Shown piece by piece: positions 8,557 to 21,515 of a stretch of 64,000 nt of DNA. Source of the DNA: Marivibrio halodurans (GTDB lineage: Bacteria; Pseudomonadota; Alphaproteobacteria; UBA8366; Aestuariispiraceae); NCBI RefSeq assembly GCF_017963645.1, contig NZ_JAGMWN010000002.1, forward strand, positions 248,001 through 312,000. Reading direction: 5' to 3'. The notes under the pieces were generated by a model. That model saw only the letters and a program-made list of their open reading frames with translations. It ran no database searches and was not told the DNA's origin. Both the position numbers and the translations under genes were made by a program. Each line of letters opens with the position of its first letter. Position 1 is the first letter of the stretch.

Positions 8557-10428
8557 TCAGCGTGCTTCCAGCTTCGCCGTCAACGCCCGCAGGGCCGGGT
8601 TGGGTGCGCGATCCTCCGGGATGTCGCACAGACCCACCCGCCGCGACAGCCGGCCGAGCCAGGGCGAGGCGGTCAGCACCGCGAAGGGAATCGCCAGCAC
8701 GAAGCTCGCCAGCAGCGGGCTGGCCCAGGGCAGGACGGCGGGCACCTTCACGGCCAGCACGGCGCCGAGCGCGAGACCGAAGAGCGTCTGCGGCCAGAGG
8801 CCGCGCGTCGCCTCCCCCCAGCCGAGCGCCTGGCCCTCGCGCCGTTGCGCGCCCCAGCCCATCTTGCGGCCGAGCAACAGGCCGATGATGAAGCGGGCCT
8901 GGGCGAAACTGACCGCCGGGGCCAGCAGGGCGGAGGTCACGATTTCCGTGACCGAGCCCAGCGCGACCCGCGCGGTCCCGCCATAGCGGCGGCGTTGGCG
9001 CCGGCTGACCATCACGTCCAGCATGCCCATTAGCTTGGGCATCAGGCTCATGACCAGGACGGTGACGAAGAGCGCGAGGCCGAGATCGAGCGGAAAGCCG
9101 CCGACCTCCGGAAAGAAGGCGTGCGCCGCGCCGATCGTCAGGAAGGCCATCCATCCCGGCGCGCCGGCATACATAAGGATCGCGAGCGCGAGTTGGAGCC
9201 GGCTCATCGCCGCGACGCCGGGCAGGCGCATGAGCCAGAGATACTGCATGTTGCCCTGGCACCAGCGCAGGTCCCGCTTGATGAAATCGGGCAGGCTGTG
9301 CGGGTTTTCCTCCCAGCTCTCGTCCTCCTCGGCGATCACGCGCACCTCGTAACCGGCGCGGCGCATCAGCACCGCCTCCACCTGATCGTGGCTCAGGATG
9401 TCGCCGGAGAGGACATGGCGGCCGGGAATCGTCGGCAGGTCGCAATGGTCGCGGAACGGGCGGATGCGGATCGCGGCGTTATGTCCCCAGAAGGGGCCGC
9501 AATCGCCCTGCCACCAGGCGCTGCCGGCGGTATAGGTGCGCATGCCGTGGCGCATGCCGAACTGAAAGGTGCGGGAGAAGAAGCTGGGGGACGGCATGCC
9601 GACCACCAGCCCCTGAAGGATGCCGATGCGCGGGTTCGCCTGCATCACCCGCACCATCCGGGCCAGCGCTCGGGCCGACATCAGGCTGTCCGCGTCGAAC
9701 GGCAGGAACAGATCGTATCGATCGCCGCAGCGCTGGACGAATTCCCAGACATTGCCGGCCTTGAAGCCCTCGTTGCTCGTGCGGCGGCGGTAATGGATGC
9801 GGCCGCCCGATGCGTCCGGGTCGCCGATCGCCTGGCGCCAGGCATCGACGGCGGCTTCCTCCGCCGCGCCGATGGCGGCATCGGTCGTGTCGCTCAACAC
9901 ATGGAAATCGAATCGATCGCCAAGGCCCGCGGCGTCCAGATCCTCCTGCACCACGCGCAGCCGCGCGACGGCATAGCTCGGGTCCTCGTTGCGCACGGTC
10001 ATGGCGATGGCGGAGCGATAGGTGATCGGATCGCTGTCCGAGGCGTTGGCCAGCGCGGGCGTGACATAGGCGGCCGGATCGCGCGCCAGCACATGGATCG
10101 CGAAGCCGATCAGCGCGTTCCAGAGCCCGATCGACAACCAGGGAAGCGTCATCGCGAAGCAGGCGAGCATCACGATTTCCCCGACACTCCACCCGCCGCT
10201 GCCGAGAATGGCGCTCATCAAGGCGATCAGCGCGCCGATCGTGACGAGGTTGAGGAAGAGCACCAGCAGACGCCGCCAACGATAGGGACGCCACGCCTCG
10301 GCCACGCGGTCTCCCCGCTCGAAGGCGGTCAGCGGGGCGTCCATCCCCCGGTCGACGGCCCGGGTCCCTTGATCGACGTCCATCACGATGGTCCTGCTCC
10401 TCTTCACGCGCGGTAAGTCCTGACGCAT
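8557..10428 (-). CDS. opgH: Glucans biosynthesis glucosyltransferase H
   Basis: A processive inner-membrane family-2 glycosyltransferase that builds the beta-glucan backbone of osmoregulated periplasmic glucans from UDP-glucose. Seen in 623 residues: two N-terminal membrane segments (about 50-75 and 85-110), a cytoplasmic catalytic domain with FDADS, QGDCGPFWGHNAAIR, the acid/base-region LSGDILSHDQVE and the RDLRWCQGNMQY form of QxxRW, then several C-terminal membrane helices. Candidate starts are the ATG at 10428 (preceded by GGAAAGCGGG) and an ATG at 10383. The usual partner opgG is not adjacent, so it must be elsewhere or absent. Confidence 0.93.
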   Translation of the reverse strand: MRQDLPRVKRSRTIVMDVDQGTRAVDRGMDAPLTAFERGDRVAEAWRPYRWRRLLVLFLNLVTIGALIALMSAILGSGGWSVGEIVMLACFAMTLPWLSIGLWNALIGFAIHVLARDPAAYVTPALANASDSDPITYRSAIAMTVRNEDPSYAVARLRVVQEDLDAAGLGDRFDFHVLSDTTDAAIGAAEEAAVDAWRQAIGDPDASGGRIHYRRRTSNEGFKAGNVWEFVQRCGDRYDLFLPFDADSLMSARALARMVRVMQANPRIGILQGLVVGMPSPSFFSRTFQFGMRHGMRTYTAGSAWWQGDCGPFWGHNAAIRIRPFRDHCDLPTIPGRHVLSGDILSHDQVEAVLMRRAGYEVRVIAEEDESWEENPHSLPDFIKRDLRWCQGNMQYLWLMRLPGVAAMSRLQLALAILMYAGAPGWMAFLTIGAAHAFFPEVGGFPLDLGLALFVTVLVMSLMPKLMGMLDVMVSRRQRRRYGGTARVALGSVTEIVTSALLAPAVSFAQARFIIGLLLGRKMGWGAQRREGQALGWGEATRGLWPQTLFGLALGAVLAVKVPAVLPWASPLLASFVLAIPFAVLTASPWLGRLSRRVGLCDIPEDRAPNPALRALTAKLEAR

Positions 10429-10649
10429 CCCGCTTTCCGTTCCGGCGGGTGGCGTCGGGTGTCAACGATCGTCGTTATGTGTGTACGCAGGCGGCGCCGT
10501 GTCAGACCTCCGCACGGTCTTGTGAGAAATATTTACGGATATCCGCAAGCCATGCCGACCCGCATCGCGTTAATACGCAGGCCAGTGCCTCCAGTGCATC
10601 CGGAGGCTCGGGGGCATCATGGGGCACGTCATCGGGCGCGTGGTCCCTA

Positions 10650-11885
10650 TCAATGGCATTCCCCCATGATGGCCGATGCATGGGACCGGCATCTCGCCAA
10701 CGCGGCCGTCATGCCGAGGGTGGCGAAGGTAAGGACGGCGGGGTCCGCGCCGAGCCCGTCCATCAGGATTCCGAAGAGGGGCGCGCCGATGGTTTGGCCG
10801 ATGGCGATGGTGAGAAAGCCGACCATCAGTCCCGTGGCGGGGCGGTGGGGCAGCGCGGAAACGCCCCAGATCAGATAGATGCCCGTCAGCATCACATAGG
10901 CCGCGCCGAACAGCGCCCCGCCGATCAGGGCCGATGCCGGGGTCGCCGCGGCGGACCCGGCGGCCACCATGCCGGACGCCATGATCCCGAGAAACGTCAG
11001 GTGAAGCCGGTTGATCCCGAAGCGGGATACGAGTCCACCGGCCCAGGCGCCGGCGATTCCGGCCGTGCCGATGGCGGTCCAGAAGATACCGATGCCGCGC
11101 GCGTCCCAGCCGAACCTTAGGGAAAGCAACTGGCCGCCGAAGGACCAGAGGGCCGTGCTGGCCGCCCCCATGAGGAACGCGGCGGCGATCAGCCGCGCCA
11201 GGTCGTCAGTGAGCGTCGGCAGGCCACGCGCCGGGCGAGGATCGCGTCGCGCGCCATTTCTCCCAACGTCATTCTGGCGTTCCGGCTGGCGTTCCGGCTG
11301 GCGTTCCGGTTTCGGCCCGACATCCCGTCGGGATGGGGTGCGCGGGACGGACCGCGCCGTGGCCACCGCCAAGCCGAGCGCGAGGACGGCGAAGGCGGCG
11401 AAGGCCAACCGCCACTGACCCGTGATCATCAGGGCCACGGGACCGGACAGCGCGACGCCCGCGCTGGTCCCGGCATTGATCGCGCTATTGGTTGCATCCC
11501 GCCGGTCCCGGCGCACGACGGCGGATACCGCGGCCGCCATCGGCGGGGAGGCGAGCCCCGTGCTCGACCCCGCGATCATCACGGCGGCGGCGAGCCAGAC
11601 GGCGTTCGGCGCCATGGCGATGCCCGCCATGCCCACGGCGGCCACGAGGGCGGCCCCGACGGCTACGGCACGCGCGCCCATCCGCTCCGTCAGGGAGGCG
11701 GAGGCGATGATGGCGAGGCAATAGCCGAGGAACGAGCCCCCCGCGATCGCCCCGGCGAGCGTCGACCCGAGGCCGAGATCGGCATCGATGCGGGGCAGGA
11801 AGAGACCGAAGGCGAAGCGGGCGAAGCCGTAACAGACCGCGATCAGGCCGAAGCCCACGGCGCCCAGGCGGAATGCCGGGCTCAT
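10650..11885 (-). CDS. MFS transporter, TetR-controlled efflux candidate
   Basis: A 411-residue major facilitator superfamily protein with about 12 hydrophobic segments in two halves, separated by a cytoplasmic loop rich in Pro, Glu, Arg and Gln. The loop holds three copies of a PERQ unit, encoded by a 12-bp tandem repeat at 11274-11309. The motif-A region reads LTERMGARAVAVGA. The start ATG overlaps the stop of the upstream tetR gene (ATGA), so the two are one transcript. The pairing suggests drug or toxic-compound efflux induced by the regulator's ligand. The substrate is unknown. Confidence 0.85.
   Translation of the reverse strand: MSPAFRLGAVGFGLIAVCYGFARFAFGLFLPRIDADLGLGSTLAGAIAGGSFLGYCLAIIASASLTERMGARAVAVGAALVAAVGMAGIAMAPNAVWLAAAVMIAGSSTGLASPPMAAAVSAVVRRDRRDATNSAINAGTSAGVALSGPVALMITGQWRLAFAAFAVLALGLAVATARSVPRTPSRRDVGPKPERQPERQPERQNDVGRNGARRDPRPARGLPTLTDDLARLIAAAFLMGAASTALWSFGGQLLSLRFGWDARGIGIFWTAIGTAGIAGAWAGGLVSRFGINRLHLTFLGIMASGMVAAGSAAATPASALIGGALFGAAYVMLTGIYLIWGVSALPHRPATGLMVGFLTIAIGQTIGAPLFGILMDGLGADPAVLTFATLGMTAALARCRSHASAIMGECH
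11274..11309. repeat. Three tandem copies of a 12-bp unit inside the MFS gene
   Basis: CTGGCGTTCCGG occurs three times head to tail. The period keeps the reading frame and encodes PERQ repeats in the central cytoplasmic loop, so copy-number change would be tolerated. Slippage is the likely origin. Confidence 0.9.
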
Positions 11886-12412
11886 GACCGCGTCCGCGCG
11901 ATCAGGGACGCCGCCGCCGCCCGCGCCGCCATGACGGCGCGCGGGCCCCGATAGACGGATGCCGCGGTCGCCCCCTCGACCAGGACCAGCACCTGCTCCG
12001 TCAGCGCCGGATCGCCGTGCCCTCCGAGATCGGCCGTCACGATCTCGTCGATACGCTTGTGGAACGCCGCCTTGTGCGCCGCGACGGCCTGGGCCACCTC
12101 GGGCAGGTCTCCCCCTGTTTCGCCCCGGGCACGCAGGAAAAGGCATCCCCGCGCGCCTTCCGTCCGAACCCAATCCTCCAGCGCCACGAACAGCGCGTCC
12201 ACGCTCCGAACGTCGAGGTGCCGCATGAAACGGCGGTCCCGCTCGCCCAGAACGTCGGCCATGAGGGCAGCCTTGCCCCCGGTGTGCTTGTAGAGCGTTC
12301 GGCTGGACATGCCGGCGGCCGCGGTCAGGCGGTCCATGCCGGTGGCCATGAAACCGTGCCGATCGAACAGGGCTTCCGCAGCGGTAATGATCTTGGCTTT
12401 GGCTGTCATCAT
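11882..12412 (-). CDS. TetR family transcriptional regulator
   Basis: A 176-residue repressor-type protein. The N-terminal helix-turn-helix is clear (residues about 5-50: IITAAEALFDRHGFMATGMDRL, then GMSSRTLYKHTGGKAAL). The C-terminal ligand domain carries ARGCLF. Two ATGs (12412 and 12409) are possible starts. It is translationally coupled to the MFS gene that follows. Its own promoter overlaps a perfect palindrome 9 bases before the start, so negative autoregulation of the tetR-MFS operon is very likely. Confidence 0.92.
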   Translation of the reverse strand: MMTAKAKIITAAEALFDRHGFMATGMDRLTAAAGMSSRTLYKHTGGKAALMADVLGERDRRFMRHLDVRSVDALFVALEDWVRTEGARGCLFLRARGETGGDLPEVAQAVAAHKAAFHKRIDEIVTADLGGHGDPALTEQVLVLVEGATAASVYRGPRAVMAARAAAASLIARTRS

Positions 12413-12419
12413 GAGTCGG

Positions 12420-12448
12420 AATGTAAAACGATCGTTTTACATTTTCAA
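12420..12448 (-). promoter_or_regulatory. tetR promoter with embedded 22-bp palindromic operator
   Basis: Seen: a perfect palindrome at 12421-12442 with half-site ATGTAAAACGA. On the minus strand a -35 TTGAAA (12448-12443) and -10 TACATT (12425-12420) are separated by exactly 17 bases. The palindrome fills the spacer and reaches into the -10 box. The predicted transcript starts almost at the tetR ATG. This layout is classical for TetR autorepression. Confidence 0.85.
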
Positions 12449-12494
12449 GCCCCCTGAGATTCTGCCGATAACGAAACCATCATATAAAGATATC

Positions 12495-12523
12495 TTGATA
12501 TTGTTCTGAGGTTTTGGTATGCA
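12495..12523 (+). promoter_or_regulatory. Candidate sigma-70 promoter for metF
   Basis: TTGATA (12495-12500), a 17-base spacer and TATGCA (12518-12523), about 80 bases before metF. It lies in a short AT-rich patch of an otherwise GC-rich gap. I see no SAM, SAH or cobalamin riboswitch signature between it and metF. Confidence 0.4.
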
Positions 12524-12604
12524 GGAGTCCGAAGGGGCGCCCGGATAAGGGCTCGCCTAGGGCAAGGCCCGCAGGGGACGAGCAGGGGACGAAAGGATCA
12601 GGGG

Positions 12605-13540
12605 ATGAGCATGCCTACCAATCTTGCGGAAAAGCGCACGGCCGCCCGTGGCGCGGGTCGGACGGCGCGCGGCGGCGCGGGTCCGCGTGTTTCCTTCGAG
12701 TTTTTTCCCCCGAAGACCGACAAGGCGGGTGCCTCGTTGGAGGAGGCGATCCGGGGGCTGGCTCCGCTTGCCCCGCAATTCATGACGGTGACCTACGGTG
12801 CCGGCGGCAGCACGCAATCCGTGACCCGGCAATGGGTCGACCGGGTGGCGGAGCTGGGCGGCACGCCGGTCGGTCATCACCTGACCTGTGTCGGGGCCAC
12901 GCGCGCGGAGATCGACGCCTTGGCGCGGAGCCTTTGGAACGACGGCATCCGTCATATCGTGGCGTTGCGCGGCGACCCGCCCCAGGGCACCACGCGCTAT
13001 GAACCGCACCCGGACGGCTATGCCTTCGCCGCCGATCTGGTGGAGGGGCTGCGCCGCGTCGCCGATTTCGAGATCAGCGTCGGCGCCTATCCCGAGGTTC
13101 ATCCGGAGGCCGCCAGCGCCGCCGCCGACATGGACAATCTGAAGCGCAAGCTGGATGCGGGCGCGACCCGCGCCATCACGCAGTATTTCTTCGACGTGGA
13201 GACGTTCCTGCGCTTCCGCGACCGGGCGCACGCGGCCGGGATCACCAAGGAGATCGTGCCCGGCATCATCCCGGTGACGAATATCGAGAGCCTGATCCGC
13301 TTCAGCGAGGCCTGCGGGGCGACCGTCCCGCGCTGGCTGACCGACCTGTTCGACGGCCTTCAGGAGGACCCGGAGACCCGGCAGATGATCGCCGCCTCCG
13401 TCGCGATCGAGCAATGCACGCGGCTCCAGGCCGAGGGGGCGGACAGCTTCCACTTCTACACCCTCAACCGGGCGAACGTGACGCGCGCGGTGTGCCATGC
13501 GCTCGGCGTGCGCGCCTCGGCGGACAAGGTCGCGGCCTGA
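12605..13540 (+). CDS. metF: Methylenetetrahydrofolate reductase
   Basis: Reduces 5,10-methylene-THF to 5-methyl-THF, the methyl donor for methionine synthase. Seen in 311 residues: VSFEFFPPKTDKA (catalytic Glu), MTVTYGAGGSTQ, HHLTCVGATRAE, ALRGDPPQG, VGAYPEVHPEA, and GITQYFFD-like ITQYFFDVETF. The length is usual for the bacterial enzyme, with about 25 extra basic residues at the N-terminus. It stands 61 bases before the two methionine synthase genes and surely forms one methionine/one-carbon unit with them. Confidence 0.96.
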   Translation: MSMPTNLAEKRTAARGAGRTARGGAGPRVSFEFFPPKTDKAGASLEEAIRGLAPLAPQFMTVTYGAGGSTQSVTRQWVDRVAELGGTPVGHHLTCVGATRAEIDALARSLWNDGIRHIVALRGDPPQGTTRYEPHPDGYAFAADLVEGLRRVADFEISVGAYPEVHPEAASAAADMDNLKRKLDAGATRAITQYFFDVETFLRFRDRAHAAGITKEIVPGIIPVTNIESLIRFSEACGATVPRWLTDLFDGLQEDPETRQMIAASVAIEQCTRLQAEGADSFHFYTLNRANVTRAVCHALGVRASADKVAA

Positions 13541-13601
13541 AATCGGCGCGTCGTCTTCACCGCGCGTTCCGACACGGCCAAGAACGAAGGATAAGAAATA
13601 G

Positions 13602-14686
13602 ATGACAGATCGAAGCGAGCGCGAGGCGGCCCTTCGCCGGCGCGCGGACTCCGAAATCCTGATGCTCGACGGTGCCATGGGCACGATGATCCAGGAACTG
13701 GATCTGAGCGAGGAAGATTACCGTGGCGAGCGGTTCGCCGATCACGACCATGACCTGCGCGGCAACAACGATCTGCTGACGCTCACCCGGCCGGAGGCGA
13801 TCCAACGCATCCACGAGGACTTCCTGGAGGCCGGCGCCGATATCCTAACCAGCAATACCTTCAACGCCAACCGAATCAGCCAAGCCGACTACGCGTTGGA
13901 GGAATTGAGCCGGGAATTGAATGTCGAGGCGACGCGGATCGCCCGCGCCGCCGCCGACAAGGTGACGGCCCGGGACCCGGACCGGCCGCGCTTCGTCGCC
14001 GGTGCCCTGGGGCCGACGAACAAGACCGCCTCGATCTCGCCCGACGTCAATGATCCCGGCTTCCGGGGCGTCACCTTCGACGAACTGGTCGCGGCCTATG
14101 CCGAGGCGACGGAGGGGCTGATCGAGGGCGGCGCCGATCTGATCCTGATCGAGACCATCTTCGACACGCTGAACGCCAAGGCCGCGATCTTCGCGGTGGA
14201 GAAGGTCTTCGCCGATCAGGGCGTGCGGTTGCCGATCATGATCTCCGGCACCATCACGGACCGGTCCGGCCGGACGCTGACCGGCCAGACGCCGGAGGCC
14301 TTCTGGATTTCGATCAGCCATGCGCGCCCCTTCTCCGTCGGGCTCAATTGCGCGCTCGGCGCGAAGGAACTGCGCCAGCATGTGAAGTCGATCGCCGGCG
14401 TCGCGGACACACTGGTCTGCGCCTATCCGAATGCCGGCCTGCCGAACGAGTTCGGCGGCTATGACGAGACGCCGGAGCAGATGGCCGAGGCGCTGGGCAA
14501 ATGGGCCAAGGACGGGCTCGTCAACATCACCGGCGGCTGTTGCGGCACCACGCCGGATCACATCCGCGCCATCGGCGAGGCGGTGCGCCAGCACCGGCCG
14601 CGCAAGATTCCGGAAATCGCCCCGGCGCTTCGTCTCTCCGGGCTGGAGCCGTTCGAGGCGGGGTCCATCGAAGCGGGAGAAGCGGC

Positions 14687-14690
<4 letters not shown>
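13602..14690 (+). CDS. metH: Methionine synthase, homocysteine-binding subunit of split MetH
   Basis: This is the N-terminal homocysteine S-methyltransferase module of cobalamin-dependent methionine synthase as a separate 362-residue protein. Seen: [15 protein letters not shown]-like [13 protein letters not shown], the zinc Cys of LNCALG, and the [14 protein letters not shown] pair that completes the zinc site. It must work with the next gene's product, which carries the folate, B12 and activation modules. The stop codon overlaps the next start by four bases (ATGA), which keeps the two halves in equal supply. Such splits are known in several alphaproteobacteria. Confidence 0.95.
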
Positions 14691-17374
<2,684 letters not shown>

Positions 17375-17382
17375 GGCACGAA

Positions 17383-17438
17383 AAAGCCCGCCCCCTTGCC
17401 GGTGTGCCTGTTCGGCGACCGGGAAGGGGGCGGGCTTT
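17383..17438. terminator. Bidirectional intrinsic terminator between metH and leuA
   Basis: Perfect 15-bp arms, AAAGCCCGCCCCCTT (17383-17397) and its complement (17424-17438). The left arm is preceded by As and the right arm followed by Ts, so it can terminate both the metH transcript and the converging leuA transcript. Confidence 0.9.
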
Positions 17439-17471
17439 CGATTCGGCCCGTATCGGGAAGAGGGTCGGCGG

Positions 17472-19304
<1,833 letters not shown>

Positions 19305-19318
19305 CTATGCGACCCGTC

Positions 19319-19356
19319 AAACAGCCGCCGGCGGCCGCGATCCATCCCGGCGGCTG
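19319..19356 (-). terminator. Candidate attenuator hairpin of leuA
   Basis: On the minus strand the arms CAGCCGCCGG (19356-19347) and CCGGCGGCTG (19331-19322) form a 10-bp GC stem, followed at once by TTTG. The U-run is short, so termination would be modest or factor-aided. It lies between the leader peptide and leuA, where an attenuator is expected. Confidence 0.5.
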
Positions 19357-19540
19357 CCCGTAAGTCGTAGCGTCGGCGCGCGCATGCGTGATCCGGGGGC
19401 GCGGTCGGGGAAGGAAATCTGGAAGTGGGTTGTCATTTTCGGATCTTCTCGGCGCTGGGGAAAAGCGATCTCGGCTGGATGCGAGACCGGCCTGCTCGGG
19501 CGGTGGATTTCGGCAAGGGCCGGCGGCCCCGCGCCCACCG

Positions 19541-19600
19541 TCAGAGTAGGCCGAGAAGAAGTCGCTCCGGAAGGAGCGCATATTCGCGTGCGGCGATCAT
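19541..19600 (-). CDS. leuL: Leucine-rich leader peptide of leuA (attenuation)
   Basis: A 19-codon reading frame, MIAAREYALLPERLLLGLL, with seven leucines clustered as LL, LLL and LL. None of the seven uses CTG, the main Leu codon of this genome: they are CTC, CTT and one CTA. This is the pattern of a leader peptide that senses charged tRNA-Leu. It precedes leuA on the same strand with a GC hairpin between them. A promoter-like TTGACC-N17-TAGCTT ends 7 bases before the ATG, so the RNA probably begins at the start codon (leaderless), as described for some alphaproteobacterial trp leaders. There is no Shine-Dalgarno sequence, in agreement. The call is by pattern, not homology. Confidence 0.75.
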   Translation of the reverse strand: MIAAREYALLPERLLLGLL

Positions 19601-19607
19601 GGCGTAA

Positions 19608-19636
19608 AAGCTACCGGCCTCCCGCCGGATGGTCAA
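19608..19636 (-). promoter_or_regulatory. Promoter of the leuA leader
   Basis: On the minus strand, -35 TTGACC (19636-19631), a 17-base spacer and -10 TAGCTT (19613-19608). The expected start point falls at or next to the ATG of the leader peptide at 19600. Confidence 0.55.
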
Positions 19637-19732
19637 GCGGCCATGCGCGGGGTCATCGGGGCGCGGGCCGTCGGGGTGTCCCGGACCATCGGGTGGGAGG
19701 CCGGTAGGAGAGGCCGGATAGGGCGCGTCTTC

Positions 19733-19996
19733 TCAGCGCCCCCGGATATTCATCACCTCTACCGAGGCGTCGGCATGCGCGCGGGTCAGGCGGTAGAGGT
19801 CGACCGGGTCGGTCACGAATTCCTCGTGCCCCGGATAGCGCACGCGATACATCAGCCGCGCCGCCCAATCGAGTGTCCGGGCCTTCAGCGCATTCGGCAG
19901 CCGGGCCGCGCCCTCGTGCCGGGCGAAGGTGACCTCGTCGCGATAGCCCCCGTGCGGGCCGACCAGGATCAGGCTGTTCGTCATATCGTACATCAT
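19733..19996 (-). CDS. Small protein of unknown function, divergent from the XRE-type regulator
   Basis: An 87-residue protein that I do not recognise. It is soluble-looking, with NSLILVGPHGGYRDEVTFARHEGAARLPNALKAR-like segments, and has no signal peptide or membrane helix. Its reality is supported by a strong Shine-Dalgarno (AGGAGGG, 7 bases before the ATG) and by a good upstream promoter that carries an operator. Control of the promoter by a palindrome shared with the divergent regulator suggests a regulated accessory role. No function can be given. Confidence 0.65.
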   Translation of the reverse strand: MMYDMTNSLILVGPHGGYRDEVTFARHEGAARLPNALKARTLDWAARLMYRVRYPGHEEFVTDPVDLYRLTRAHADASVEVMNIRGR

Positions 19997-20078
19997 GGGA
20001 CCGCCCTCCTTTCATCGTCTGTCGCGCCGACCGGACGCGTCTCGCGACATGTTCCGGGCCGGGCGGGTGCGGTGTTTG

Positions 20079-20157
20079 GCGCACCCAGTGCGCCTTGCTG
20101 ATGAAGATATACGCGCACATTGTGCGCATTTCAAGATTAAATGCGCACCCTGTGCGC
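20079..20157. promoter_or_regulatory. Three operator palindromes GCGCAC-N3-GTGCGC
   Basis: Seen: GCGCACCCAGTGCGC (20079-20093), GCGCACATTGTGCGC (20113-20127) and GCGCACCCTGTGCGC (20143-20157), each a perfect 6-bp inverted repeat around three free bases, with centres 34 and 30 bp apart. They fill the gap between the 87-residue gene and the XRE-type regulator and have no coding role. The natural reading is cooperative binding by that regulator (inference). Confidence 0.85.
20106..20134 (-). promoter_or_regulatory. Promoter of the 87-residue gene with operator in its spacer
   Basis: On the minus strand, -35 TTGAAA (20134-20129) and -10 TATATC (20111-20106) flank a 17-base spacer that is almost exactly the middle GCGCACATTGTGCGC palindrome. 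A protein bound there would block RNA polymerase. Confidence 0.75.
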
Positions 20158-20287
20158 GCTTGCTTCATAAAACTGTCATAGAAAGCATCTATATCGGCAT
20201 TGACCGGCCGGTGGCGCTGGGCCAAATCCGAGGCGAACCGGTACATGGCCGTTACCGGGCGTCGCAACCGTGGACGAGAGTCAGGAT

Positions 20288-20719
20288 ATGGAACCCGAGG
20301 ATTTCCGGCGTTGGCGCAAGAGCCTGGGTCTGTCGCAGAAGGACGCGGCCCATGCGCTCGGCCTCAAGCGGCGGGTCGTGCAATATTACGAGAAGGGCGA
20401 GCGCGACGGGAAGGATCTGGAGATTCCGCGTTATGTGCGCCTCGCCTGCGCCGCGCTGACCGCCGGGATTCGGGATTTCCACGGCCCGCCCGGATCGGTG
20501 GGGGAAAAGGACCTGCCGAAGAAGGTGCGCAAGGGCGCGAAGAAGGCCGCCAAGGACGGCAGGGAAGAACCCAAGACCGACACCACCGACACCACCGCCG
20601 CCGTCGTCATGGCGCCGGAGGCGGCCGAGGCCGCCATCTATGACAGCGACGACGAAGAGGATGTCGTGGACGTCGTCGTGAAGGCCGACGGCCCGGTCGA
20701 AGGCGCGGACACCGCGTGA
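20288..20719 (+). CDS. XRE-type helix-turn-helix regulator with Lys-rich and acidic tail
   Basis: A 143-residue protein from the ATG at 20288 (an in-frame GTG at 20270 is an alternative). Residues about 4-60 are an XRE/Cro-type helix-turn-helix (FRRWRKSLGLSQKDAAHALGLKRRVVQYYEKGER). The rest is low complexity: a Lys-rich stretch (KKVRKGAKKAAKDG), a Thr-rich stretch and an Asp/Glu-rich end. It probably binds the three palindromes upstream and controls itself and the divergent small gene. The unusual tail could mediate oligomer formation or be a phase of disorder; nothing in it marks a known domain. It converges with msrA. Confidence 0.8.
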   Translation: MEPEDFRRWRKSLGLSQKDAAHALGLKRRVVQYYEKGERDGKDLEIPRYVRLACAALTAGIRDFHGPPGSVGEKDLPKKVRKGAKKAAKDGREEPKTDTTDTTAAVVMAPEAAEAAIYDSDDEEDVVDVVVKADGPVEGADTA

Positions 20720-20741
20720 CGGCACGCGCGGCGGGGTGCGA

Positions 20742-21425
20742 TTACTCCGCCGCCGGTGACTCCGTTCCGTCCCGGTCGGCGGCGGGCATCGGACAGGCGA
20801 CGCCCGTCCCGCCCAGGCCGCAATAGCCCATGGGGTTCGCGGCCAGATATTGCTGATGCGCCGCCTCGGCGTAGTAGAAGGTCCGGTCGCGCGCGATCTC
20901 GGTCGTTATAGCGCCCTGGCGGTGCCGGCCCAGCGCCTTGGCATAGGCGTCGCGGGACTCCAACGCCATATGCTCCTGCGCCGCCGTCGTCGTATAGATG
21001 GCGGAGCGATATTGCGTGCCGACATCGTTGCCCTGCCGGCTGCCCTGGGTCGGATCGTGCCCTTCCCAGAAAATCTTCAGCAGCGTCGCGAAGCTTATGC
21101 GGGCCGGATCGTGGACCACCAGAACGGCCTCCGTGTGGCCCGTCCGGCCGGTGCAGGTCTCCTCATAGGTTGGGTTGGGCGTATGGCCGCCAGCATAGCC
21201 GACCGCCGTCACATGCACGCCCGGTTGCGTCCAGAACAGCCGTTCCGCCCCCCAGAAGCAGCCCATGGCGAACAGCACGCTTTCCGTCCCCTCGGGGAAG
21301 GGCGGTTTCAGCGCCTTGCCGGTGACGCGATGGCGCTCCAGCGTCGGGATCGCCTGGGCACGGCCTTCAAGCGCCTCTTCCGGCGTGGGCATCGTCAGTT
21401 TGGTGGAATCCTTCAGGAACCACAT
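20742..21425 (-). CDS. msrA: Peptide-methionine (S)-S-oxide reductase
   Basis: Repairs oxidised methionine (S-epimer) in proteins and free methionine. Seen in 227 residues: the catalytic Cys in [12 protein letters not shown], then [28 protein letters not shown], and [22 protein letters not shown]. The C-terminal GYCGLGGTG supplies the resolving Cys region. About 45 N-terminal residues before the core match the long MsrA form. It is a single gene, 90 bases from ubiD on the same strand. Confidence 0.95.
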   Translation of the reverse strand: MWFLKDSTKLTMPTPEEALEGRAQAIPTLERHRVTGKALKPPFPEGTESVLFAMGCFWGAERLFWTQPGVHVTAVGYAGGHTPNPTYEETCTGRTGHTEAVLVVHDPARISFATLLKIFWEGHDPTQGSRQGNDVGTQYRSAIYTTTAAQEHMALESRDAYAKALGRHRQGAITTEIARDRTFYYAEAAHQQYLAANPMGYCGLGGTGVACPMPAADRDGTESPAAE

Positions 21426-21515
21426 GGGGTGTCTCCTTGTCGCGGCGGCTTGCGCGCGTCTCGTCCCATAGATGTCGGTCGGTCGGCTTTCCGATCAAGG
21501 GGGAGGGCGGGCACC

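Noticed and set aside
12443-12604. Cobalamin, SAM or SAH riboswitch before metF
   Set aside because: No B12 box or SAH core sequence is visible; only a promoter-like element.
19317-19538. 73-codon minus-strand frame between the Leu leader and leuA
   Set aside because: No good ribosome site and it contains the attenuator hairpin; the 19-codon leader upstream explains the region better.
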